Assembly: GCA_034431495.1 (NCBI GenBank)
Contig: DAOUDB010000142.1
Span: 1 to 24,466 of the forward strand
Origin: Roseilinea sp034431495
GTDB taxonomy: Bacteria > Chloroflexota > Anaerolineae > J036 > Brachytrichaceae
Length of the DNA: 24,466 nt
Direction of reading: 5' to 3'
Shown here: piece by piece, positions 1 to 7,900 of the stretch
Layout: each line of letters begins with the position of its first letter
How positions within the stretch are numbered: position 1 is the first letter of the stretch
Made by a program: the position numbers and the translations under genes
The notes under the pieces: generated by a model
The model's input: only the letters and a program-made list of their open reading frames with translations
What the model was told of the DNA's origin: nothing
Databases searched by the model: none

Positions 1-1767
1 GGTGTGCTGATCTGTGTGTTGTTGGCAGCATGTCAGCCGGCTGCGCCGCCCACTCCGACTGCCCTGCCGATTGGCGAAGTGTCGCCGTTCATCACCGTGG
101 CTCCGCCTCAGGCTGTGCCGGGTCAGTCGCTGACGATCAGCGGCGCGGGATGGCGGGCCGGCGAGGAGATCTCCCTCGCAGTGCAACCGGCGGATGCAGC
201 GCTGGGCGTCGGGCTGTCGGGCGGGACTGTGCGCGCCGATGCGCAGGGGCAGTTCCAGCTGACCGTGATGTTGCCGCTGGATATGCGGTCTGGCGTGTGG
301 ATGGTCATTACGCGTGGCGCCGGCCCAGAGCGGGCCGCCAGCGTTGCATTTGCTGTGCTGGAGCCGACGCGAGCGCCGGGCGCGCTGGTCACACTGACGC
401 CGACCGGTTCGCCCGCGCCAATCGCCACCGATACTCCGACGGCATTGCCGATCTCGACGCCGACCGCGACCCAGCCCGCGCTCCCCACCGCAACGCGCCT
501 GCCACCCACACCCACGCGCACGCCGGCCCTGCCAACGCCCACCGCCACGCCGCCGGTCATCACTGACTGGCGCGGTGACTACTTCAACACGCCAACGCTG
601 ACCGGTAACCCGGCTTTCACGCGCAACGACCTCGCGATTAACTTCACCTGGGGTAACGAGTCGCCTGATCCACGTCTGAGTGGCGATGGGTTTTCAGTCC
701 GCTGGACGCGCCGGCTGTATTTCGACCCCGGCCTGTATCGCTTCACCGTACGAATGGATGACGGGGCGCGTGTGTTTGTCAACGGTGTCATGGTCATCGA
801 TGAATGGCGCGATGGCTCAGCGCGCGAGGCGTCCACCGACCTGACCCTCAGCGCAGGCAACCATGATTTGCGGGTCGAGTATTACGAGCGCAGTGGCGCG
901 GCCTCTATCAGCTTCAACTTTGCGCGCATCGCGCTACCGCCGACGGCCACGCCTTCGCGCACGCCGGGGCCGGCCACATCGACGGCCACAGCATTGCCCG
1001 TGCCATCTGCGACGGCATCGCCGGCACCTTCGGCAACCCTTATTCCACTGCCCACACAGGCCCCGCCACCCACCACCACACCTCGACCGACACCGATTCC
1101 TGTGCCTACCAGGACGCCCACGCGTCAGCCGACGGCGACGCCGACCGCGACTCCCACCAGCAAGCCTACTGCAACGGCCACACCGATTCCGGCTCCAGCC
1201 ACCGCGACGGCCACAGCCATACCGGACTACACTGCGACGCCGACGCCCAGCCCCACCGTGACCGACACGCCGGTGCCGCCCACGGCCACGCCGACCGAAG
1301 CGCCGACGAACACGCCGGTGCCGCCCACGGCCACGCCGACCGAAGCGCCGACGAACACCCCGGCACCGCCCACGGCCACCCCGACCGAAGCGCCGACGAA
1401 CACGCCGGTGCCGCCCACGGCCACGCCGACCGAGACGCCAGTGCCATTACCGACTGAGACCATTGCGCCCGGCGAGCTGCCGACGGCAACTGTGACATTG
1501 TCCGGCACCGTCCTGCTGATCGAGGGCGAGAACTGGCCGGCTGCCGCGCGCATCGCTGTGTCGTTGAGCGCCAGCGCCAATGGCGCGAATGCCAGGCGGG
1601 TCGGCGAAGTGCGGGCCAATCGCAGGGGCGAGCTGGCCGGCCGGCTCGAATTGCGCGAGCTGCCAGTCGCCGCGCGGTATGCCGTCTTGCGCGTCGGGCA
1701 GATTCGCCTGATCGTGCCGATTGAGATCATCGAGGAATCGTCACACGTTCTGCGTTTGCGCGGCTAG
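1..1767 (+). CDS. PA14-domain lipoprotein with Thr/Pro-rich linkers (5' partial)
   Basis: Probable surface lipoprotein that binds carbohydrate or cell-wall material. The reading frame is open to the left edge. The first possible start (GTG at 4) leaves a signal peptide with no charged n-region before the lipobox-like LLAAC, so the true start probably lies outside the window. Residues counted from that GTG: an Ig/TIG-like beta domain at about 20-125; a Thr/Pro/Ala linker; a PA14 domain at about 188-312 with the paired Asp motif MDDG (D252, D253), which in PA14 lectins forms a calcium-dependent sugar site; a second long Thr/Pro linker at about 313-490 containing a 15-residue repeat; and a C-terminal Ig-like domain to 587. 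It ends with TAG at 1765. PA14 and lipoprotein status are read from sequence; carbohydrate binding is inferred from the family. The ligand is unknown. Confidence 0.85.
   Translation, partial: GVLICVLLAACQPAAPPTPTALPIGEVSPFITVAPPQAVPGQSLTISGAGWRAGEEISLAVQPADAALGVGLSGGTVRADAQGQFQLTVMLPLDMRSGVWMVITRGAGPERAASVAFAVLEPTRAPGALVTLTPTGSPAPIATDTPTALPISTPTATQPALPTATRLPPTPTRTPALPTPTATPPVITDWRGDYFNTPTLTGNPAFTRNDLAINFTWGNESPDPRLSGDGFSVRWTRRLYFDPGLYRFTVRMDDGARVFVNGVMVIDEWRDGSAREASTDLTLSAGNHDLRVEYYERSGAASISFNFARIALPPTATPSRTPGPATSTATALPVPSATASPAPSATLIPLPTQAPPPTTTPRPTPIPVPTRTPTRQPTATPTATPTSKPTATATPIPAPATATATAIPDYTATPTPSPTVTDTPVPPTATPTEAPTNTPVPPTATPTEAPTNTPAPPTATPTEAPTNTPVPPTATPTETPVPLPTETIAPGELPTATVTLSGTVLLIEGENWPAAARIAVSLSASANGANARRVGEVRANRRGELAGRLELRELPVAARYAVLRVGQIRLIVPIEIIEESSHVLRLRG
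1270..1440 (+). repeat. 45-bp in-frame tandem repeat, about 3.8 copies
   Basis: Copies begin at 1270, 1315, 1360 and 1405, each starting CCGGTG or CCGGCA. They encode a 15-residue unit containing PPTATPTEAPTNTP. The copies are nearly identical at the nucleotide level, and the fourth diverges after about 30 bp. The unit length is a multiple of three, so gain or loss changes the linker length without a frameshift. Confidence 0.9.
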
Positions 1768-1778
1768 CAAGAGCCACC

Positions 1779-1805
1779 GTGGGGCAAGCCGCCGGCTTGC
1801 CCCAC
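1779..1805. repeat. Perfect 12-bp palindrome with 3-nt loop (REP-like or terminator hairpin)
   Basis: Arms GTGGGGCAAGCC (1779-1790) and GGCTTGCCCCAC (1794-1805) pair perfectly around GCC. It lies 11 bp after the stop of the PA14 lipoprotein. No T-run follows, so it is either a weak or Rho-assisted terminator or a copy of a dispersed REP-like element. Further along the same 173-bp gap (1768-1940) is CTTCGACAAGCTCAG (1858-1872), a string I recall as a recurrent intergenic motif in other genomes. Nothing else is evident in the gap. Confidence 0.6.
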
Positions 1806-1940
1806 CCAATACGTGTGGGCCAGGCAGTAGCGCGGGGAATGCCGGCGGCTTCGATCGCTTCGACAAGCTCAGCCGTTGCAGGCTCGGTCGCTCGTCATGT
1901 GTGATCGGCGGCAAGGCCGTGATGCTACACTGTGCCCCCA

Positions 1941-3260
1941 ATGGCAACCATACGGCCCTTTCGCGGCATTCGCTATTGTTTGAAAGATCCCGGCGAGCTG
2001 TCTCGCGTCATCACCCAGCCCTATGACCGCATCCACGACGCTGAGCAAGCCGCCTACTACGCTTTGCACCCGCACAACTTCGTGCGCATCGAAATGGGCG
2101 CGCGCGATCCTGACACGTCGACTGACAATGTCTATACCCGCGCGCGCGCGCACGCACAGTCATGGCTCCAACAAGGCATCCTGATGCGCGAGCATGCCCC
2201 AGCGCTGTATGTCATCGAGCAGCGTTTCAATGCGCCGGACGGTCGCACCCTCACGCGGCGCGGGGTGACAGCCGCGCTGTGGCTCACCCGCTTCGATGAG
2301 GGAATCATCCTGCCCCACGAGCGCACGCTGAGCGGCCCCAAGACCGACCGGCTTAATCTCACCCGCGCGACAGAAACGGCCTGGGGGCATATCTTCGCGC
2401 TGTATCCCGATGCGACCAACCAGATCGATCGGCTCTTGCAGCCATTTCTCGAAGCGCATGCGCCTCTTGTGGCGCGCGAGCAGATCATCGAGCCGGCCGT
2501 CGAGCAGCGCTTGTGGGTGGTGGACGATGCGGCCATCACTGCGGCCGTTGCGGAAGAGATGGCTCCCAAACGCCGGCTTATCATCGCAGACGGCCATCAT
2601 CGCTATGAGACAGCGCTGAACTATCGCGATGAGATGCGTGCCCGGCATTCTGACGCGCCGGCCAACGCTGCATTCAACTTTGGGCTGGTTACGTTCGTCA
2701 GCATGAGCAATCCAGGGCTGACCATTCTGCCCACGCATCGGCTGATTCACTCCTATGCGCGCCTGAGCAGCGCCGAAGTGTTGAACGCGCTTGCCCCTTA
2801 CTTCGACATTCAACCCATGCCCACGCGCGCGGCGTGGTTGCAGGCGCTGTCCAATGCGCCGGCCGATCGGCCCACCTTTGGCTTCTATGATGGCGCGCAC
2901 ATGCTGCTCACGTTGCGCGCGCGCGAGGCGATGGAGCAGCTCGCGCCAGAGCGTCACCCGGCCTGGCGCGCGCTCGACGTGGCCGTGCTGCACAAGATCG
3001 TTCTGGAGCATGTGATGGGGCTGACGCAGGACAGCATCGCCCGGCAGGAGAATATCCGTTACTTGCGCGACGCCGGCCCCGGTTATGAGGCGGTCGATCG
3101 CGCCGAGGCCAACTTCCTGTTCGTGCTCAATCCGACGCGCATCGAGCAGGTGCGCGCCTGCGCCGAGGCCGGCGAGGTCATGCCACAGAAGTCCACCGAT
3201 TTCTACCCCAAGATCATCAGCGGTTGGGTCGCCTTGCCGCTGACGGGCCTGATCGAGTAG
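1941..3260 (+). CDS. DUF1015 family protein
   Basis: A 439-residue protein of the DUF1015 family (PF06245); its exact reaction is not established to my knowledge. It opens MATIRPFRGIRY, the usual DUF1015 start, so I chose ATG 1941 over an in-frame GTG at 1932. No clear ribosome binding site is visible. The hallmark is DGHHRYETAL, with D217, H219, H220 and R221, followed by a C-terminal region ending in FYPKIISGWV. The DGHHR motif resembles the DGxHR signature of the ParB/Srx-like fold, which includes the free serine kinase SerK. In some genomes DUF1015 sits beside serine biosynthesis genes, so a small-molecule kinase or nucleotide-binding role is possible; that is inference. It is followed after about 106 bp by the Gfo/Idh/MocA gene on the same strand. 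Family assignment is confident, function is not. Confidence 0.9.
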   Translation: MATIRPFRGIRYCLKDPGELSRVITQPYDRIHDAEQAAYYALHPHNFVRIEMGARDPDTSTDNVYTRARAHAQSWLQQGILMREHAPALYVIEQRFNAPDGRTLTRRGVTAALWLTRFDEGIILPHERTLSGPKTDRLNLTRATETAWGHIFALYPDATNQIDRLLQPFLEAHAPLVAREQIIEPAVEQRLWVVDDAAITAAVAEEMAPKRRLIIADGHHRYETALNYRDEMRARHSDAPANAAFNFGLVTFVSMSNPGLTILPTHRLIHSYARLSSAEVLNALAPYFDIQPMPTRAAWLQALSNAPADRPTFGFYDGAHMLLTLRAREAMEQLAPERHPAWRALDVAVLHKIVLEHVMGLTQDSIARQENIRYLRDAGPGYEAVDRAEANFLFVLNPTRIEQVRACAEAGEVMPQKSTDFYPKIISGWVALPLTGLIE

Positions 3261-3298
3261 CGCGCCGGCAGGGGAACGCGGTGTATGGCGTGTTGCGT

Positions 3299-3317
3299 CC
3301 TGCGCGCATCGCGCAGG
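3299..3317. terminator. Short hairpin between DUF1015 and oxidoreductase genes
   Basis: CCTGCGC (3299-3305) pairs with GCGCAGG (3311-3317) around a 5-nt loop. The stem is only 7 bp and no T-run follows directly, so this could be a weak terminator or chance GC-rich pairing. The downstream gene may be co-transcribed with DUF1015. Confidence 0.3.
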
Positions 3318-3366
3318 GCGTTAATGTCCATTTTGCACATGCAGCAAGGCATCGAGGGATATAGAC

Positions 3367-4488
3367 ATGAGTATCAGCAAGGTGAAAGTAGGCATCATCG
3401 GTTGTGGCAACATCAGTGGCGCGTACTTGCGCGCCGGCCGGACGTTTGAGATTCTCGACATTGTGGCAGTCGCCGATGTGATCCCACAGCGCGCCCAGGC
3501 CAAAGCCGCTGAGTTCTCGCAGGAGGGGCGCCCGCTGCGCGCGCTGACGGTGGCAGAGTTGCTTGACGATCCTGACATCCAGATCGTGGTCAACCTGACG
3601 ACGCCCAACGCGCATGCCGAAGTGGCGCTGGCTGCGCTCAACGCCGGCAAGAGTGTGTACAACGAAAAGCCGCTGGCCATTACGCGCGAGGATGGGCAAC
3701 GGATGCTGGCGCTGGCCAGGTCCAAAGGTCTGTTGGTCGGCGGCGCGCCCGACACATTTCTGGGTGGCGCGCATCAGACGTGTCGCAAGCTGATCGACGA
3801 TGGCGCGATTGGCGTGCCGGTAGCTGCCACAGCCTTCATGACCTGCCACGGCCATGAAAGCTGGCACCCCGACCCAGAATTCTATTACAAGGCCGGCGGC
3901 GGCCCGATGTTTGACATGGGGCCGTACTACCTGACGGCGCTGGTCAACATGCTCGGGCCGGTGGCGCGTGTCACCGGTTCGGCGCGCATCACGTTCCCAG
4001 AGCGCACCATCACCAGTCAGCCCAAATATGGCGCTCGAATTGTTGTCGATGTGCCGACGCATGTAGCCGGCGTGCTGGACTTTGCCAATGGCGCCATTGG
4101 CACGATCGTCACCAGCTTCGACGTGTGGGCAGCCAACCTGCCGCGCATCGAAGTGTACGGCAGCGAAGGATCGCTGAGCGTGCCCGACCCGAACGGCTTT
4201 GGGGGATCGGTCGGGTTGCGACGGGCGACAGACAAAGCGTGGAGTGATGTGCCGCTGACACACGGCTATGCGGAGAACTATCGCAGCATTGGCGTGGCCG
4301 ACATGGCGTATGCGCTCACGACCGGCCGGCCTCATCGCGCCAGCGGCGATTTGACGTATCACGTGCTCGACATCATGCACGCCTTCCACGACGCGTCGCG
4401 TGTAGGCCGGCATATCACGCTTACCAGCACGTGCCATCAGCCCGCGGCGTTGCCCCCAGACCTGGAGCCGGGCAAACTGGATGAGTGA
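3367..4488 (+). CDS. Gfo/Idh/MocA family NAD(P)-dependent oxidoreductase
   Basis: A 373-residue cytoplasmic dehydrogenase that oxidises or reduces a sugar, inositol-like polyol or related hydroxyl using NAD(P). The N-terminal Rossmann fold shows VGIIGCGNIS (about residues 8-17). The family signature NEKPLA follows, with the catalytic Lys at 101. The C-terminal alpha/beta domain carries GGGPMFDMGPYY with D183. Many family members have His two residues after the Gly of this motif, where this protein has Tyr. The start at ATG 3367 is supported by GAGGG about 8 nt upstream, and the length is typical. It is last before a strong terminator, so it is probably transcribed alone or with DUF1015. The substrate cannot be read from sequence. 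Confidence 0.92.
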   Translation: MSISKVKVGIIGCGNISGAYLRAGRTFEILDIVAVADVIPQRAQAKAAEFSQEGRPLRALTVAELLDDPDIQIVVNLTTPNAHAEVALAALNAGKSVYNEKPLAITREDGQRMLALARSKGLLVGGAPDTFLGGAHQTCRKLIDDGAIGVPVAATAFMTCHGHESWHPDPEFYYKAGGGPMFDMGPYYLTALVNMLGPVARVTGSARITFPERTITSQPKYGARIVVDVPTHVAGVLDFANGAIGTIVTSFDVWAANLPRIEVYGSEGSLSVPDPNGFGGSVGLRRATDKAWSDVPLTHGYAENYRSIGVADMAYALTTGRPHRASGDLTYHVLDIMHAFHDASRVGRHITLTSTCHQPAALPPDLEPGKLDE

Positions 4489-4514
4489 ATCGGACTGAGC
4501 AGCATACGGATTGG

Positions 4515-4548
4515 CCTGCGCCACAACGAATGTGGCGCAGGTTTTTTT
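4515..4548 (+). terminator. Strong Rho-independent terminator
   Basis: An 11-bp perfect stem, CCTGCGCCACA (4515-4525) with TGTGGCGCAGG (4531-4541), a 5-nt loop ACGAA, then seven T (4542-4548). It lies 27 bp after the oxidoreductase stop and isolates that gene from the giant protein gene downstream. Confidence 0.93.
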
Positions 4549-4928
4549 ATTGGATGGGTTTGTCTTTGCGTAGCCCTGTGTGGAGCTGGATGCCAGATTT
4601 GCACGAGTATACCAGATCAGGATGTGAGATAATATAATGGTTGACGATTATGTTTGTGATGTTGACTTTCCGGTCTGCATTAGTACAATAGGATCCTAAT
4701 TGATGTGATCGTTGCTCACCGAAGATAGGGGAAACCTGTGCGCCGTCCGATATAAATCCCAAGATCCACGACTTGTAGCTCGATCTCCCAACCCCGTTCT
4801 CCAAGGAGGTGCGTCGGCGTGAGGTAATAGTGTGACACCGAACTGAGTATCAGCAACCGCTATGGCTGCCAAGACACGAGACAACCTGATAGACATAGAC
4901 ATATCATCACGACTCAACAGGAGACATC
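4549..4928 (+). promoter_or_regulatory. AT-richer 380-bp upstream region and long leader of the giant secreted protein gene
   Basis: There is no supported protein gene here. The segment is visibly AT-richer than the surrounding DNA. It holds a sigma70-like promoter (listed separately) that would leave a leader of roughly 230 nt. It also holds an isolated ideal Shine-Dalgarno AAGGAGG (4803-4809) followed nine bases later by GTG AGG TAA (4819-4827), a two-codon open frame. The real start at 4929 has its own AGGAG (4919-4923). I looked for c-di-GMP-type and other well-known riboswitch signatures and recognised none. Confidence 0.6.
4662..4689 (+). promoter_or_regulatory. Candidate sigma70-type promoter
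   Basis: TTGACT (4662-4667) and TACAAT (4684-4689) are separated by 16 bp and match the -35 and -10 consensus at five of six positions each. Transcription would start near 4696 and read into the gene at 4929. A second -10-like TATAAT lies at 4633-4638 without a good -35 box. Confidence 0.55.
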
Positions 4929-7900
4929 ATGAAGACACGCTTTGACGCCATAATCGTTACCGTGACCATTTCGCTTGCTCTCGCGGTCAGTCAATGGTCC
5001 ATCGGCCAGCCATCGTTAGCCACCTCATCCTCGCAATTGCCATCGGCATCTGTGGCCCACTCTGTTCCCGATTACCTCAGGAAGACGCCTGTCAGCACCG
5101 ACTCTCTCCCCGACCAGCCGAAGGACTATCTGCCGCTTATGGCGGTTGAGAACCGTGGTCAATTTGGCCCCGACGTGCTGTTCCAGGTGCAAGGCCTGCC
5201 GGATACAGTCGCATGGCTTTCCGCCAATGCAATCACCTTTTCTCTGGTCGCATCGGACACCGGAGCGGCCGAGAACGCAGACGGCCCCGACGCACAGGCC
5301 ATCGGGCCGGCAGTGCGTGCGATTACGCTGCGGTTTGCCGACGCCAATCCCAACGTGCGGGTGCAACCGTTCGATCCCCTGGCGGCGCGTTTCAACTATT
5401 ACACCGGCAGCGACCCTGCCACGTGGGTCGAGGGGGCGCCTGTCTTTGCCGGTGTGCGCTATATCGGCCTGTATCCGGGACTGGATCTTGAGTTGACGGC
5501 ATCGCTTGCCGGCCTGCGGTCGCGTTTGATTGTGACCGATCTTTCCGGGGATGCCGCCTCTGTGTTACAGCAATTCCGCATCAGCGCAGAAGGCGCCGAC
5601 AGTGTGTTTGTGAGTGGAGGCCGGCTGGTCATGCAGCAGGCCGACAGCAGTTTCTCCATCCCGTTGTTCTTTGCCACCACCGAAGCCGGCGCGCGTCTCG
5701 CGCTCGATCAGTTCGCCACCCCAGAGCAGCCCTTCACGGATATACCCCTTGTCCACGACGCCAATCTGGCCCTGGCGCCTGCGACAGTGCAAGCATCGAG
5801 CGTTGGCAGTTTGCTATACGGCACGTACATTGGCGGCGGCGGTGTTGAGTACGCCGGCTACACCGCCTACGGCTACGGCGATCCGTTCGCCATCGACGCC
5901 AACGGCAACATGTACGTGGGCGGCAGAACCGCATCCGGCAGCGGCTGGCCACCGCCCAAAGGTGGGTATGACTATCAGGTTCAAAATGGCGACGGCTTCA
6001 TCGTCAAGATCGATCCGGGCAAGACCACCTGGGACAGCCTAGTCTACGCCACTTTTGTTGGCGGCTCGGGGGACGATGCCGTGTACAGTGTCAAGGCCGA
6101 CGCCGCCGGCAACACCTACTTTGTAGCCGGCGCCAACTCGTGCGGCGAGTTGCCCGTGCTGAACGGTTTCGATGCGGTTTGTGCCGGCAGCAGCACCAAC
6201 TGGCGTGAGCTGTTCGCTGCCCGGTTGGGGCCGTCTGGTACGCTGTCCTACTCGACCTACATCGGTGGTAGTGGTATCGAGATGCTGGGCTATAGCGGCA
6301 GCGGCACCGGCGACCCGTTCGCCATCGACCCGGCCGGCAATATGTACGTGGGCGGCTACACCACCAGCGCCGACGGGCTGGGCGGCATGCTCAAGAACGC
6401 TTTCGACACCGGCTATCAGGCCGCTGGCGAAGGTTTTCTCGTCAAGATCGACCCGACCAAAGCTGGCAACAACAGTCTGATCTACGCCACTTACGTGGGC
6501 GTCACCGGCCCCGATGCTGTGCTGAGCGTGAAGGCTGACGCCGCCGGCAACGCTTATTTCGTGGCCGGGTTCAGCCGGTGTATGCAGAGCGAGATACAAA
6601 CGCCCAACGGTTACAAGATTGTGTGTGACGCTGCCGGCACAACTGCCTGGTCTGAACTCTATGCCGCCAAACTGGGGCCAAACGGCGGGGCGGCGCCTTT
6701 GTACTCGACCTACGTCGGTGGCTCCGGCCGAGACTACCTGGGCTATCTCAGCACCGACGCGGGCGCAGGCGACCCCTTTGCCATTGACGCCAGTGGCAAC
6801 ATGTACATTGGCGGCTCGACTGCTTCTGGCAATGGCTGGGCGTTGACAGGGGCCTTTGACCAGGTCGCCGCCGGCTGGGAAGGCTTTCTGGTCAAAGTGG
6901 ACACCACAAAGACACTGGGGCCAAGCCTGAAGTACGCCACCTTCGTCGGCGGCAACGGCAACGATGCGGTGCTCAGTGTGAAAGCCGACGCCGCCGGCAA
7001 CACCTACTTCGTCGCCGGTGTGATGAGTTGCGCCGGCCTGCCGCAGCCGGTGAACGGCTACGACACCACCTGCGGCTCCAACTCCAGCAACTATGTCTGG
7101 TACGAGCTGTATGCAGGCAAGCTCGGGCCGGATGGCGCAACGACGGGCTTGCCCCTCTATACCACCTATATTGGCGGCGCCAGCATTGAAAGGCTTGGCG
7201 GCGGATACCATTACTCATACGTATGTGGTCAAAGCACATGCTATGCGAGCCCGGCCCAGGGGCGTGGGGACGCGCTGGCGATCGATGGCCAGGGCCGCAT
7301 GTACGTGGGCGGTTACGTGGCGGGCGGTTCGCCCCTGCTGCTCAAGAATGCGTTTGATAGCAGCATTCAAAGCAACGAGGCTTACGTCATCGTGCTCGAC
7401 CCGGCCAAGATCGGCTACGACAGCCTGGTGTATGCCACCTATGCCGGCGGAAACGGCGCCGATGCGATCTATAGCCTGAAGACAGACAGCACCGGCAATG
7501 TCTATGCGTTGGGCGCAGTGGCGGCCACCACGACCTGTGCGGGATACCCCTTTTACTTTGGCTTTGACGGCACGTGTGCCGGCAGCAACACCGCGTACTG
7601 GAAGGAGCTGTATGCCTTCAAGCTGCTGGGTGATGTGCATTTCCCCGGCCCATTCTCCAAGTCCGACCCCATCAGCGGCACGACCAACATCGACCCGATG
7701 AACGTCATGGTGCAATGGACCCAGACGGCCACCAACACCCAGTCTTACGAATATTGCGCCGACAACCTGCTGGATGGTCGCTGCAACGGCATGTGGAAGC
7801 CGGGGTTGGGCGGCCAGGGTGTCTACAGTGGGCTGAGCGGCAACACCTGGTATGAATGGCAGGCGCGCGCCATCACCACTTCCTACGGTATGCCTCTATA

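Noticed and set aside
2137..2153. Alternating CG run as a Z-DNA or regulatory element
   Set aside because: Lies in the DUF1015 coding region and is explained by Ala/Arg codons.
3217..4524. 435-codon minus-strand frame over the Gfo/Idh/MocA gene
   Set aside because: Shadow frame; it crosses the strong terminator and has no domain similarity I can see.
4547..4804. 85-codon minus-strand frame in the AT-richer leader
   Set aside because: No recognised motif and no ribosome binding site. It would begin next to the promoter region and end within the terminator T-run. A decayed gene cannot be excluded.
4819..4827. GTG AGG TAA as a real leader peptide gene
   Set aside because: Only two codons; it is kept as a regulatory oddity, not a gene.
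4690..4928. c-di-GMP or other known riboswitch in the giant gene leader
   Set aside because: I could not match the conserved core strings of the classes I know; only generic short pairings are visible.
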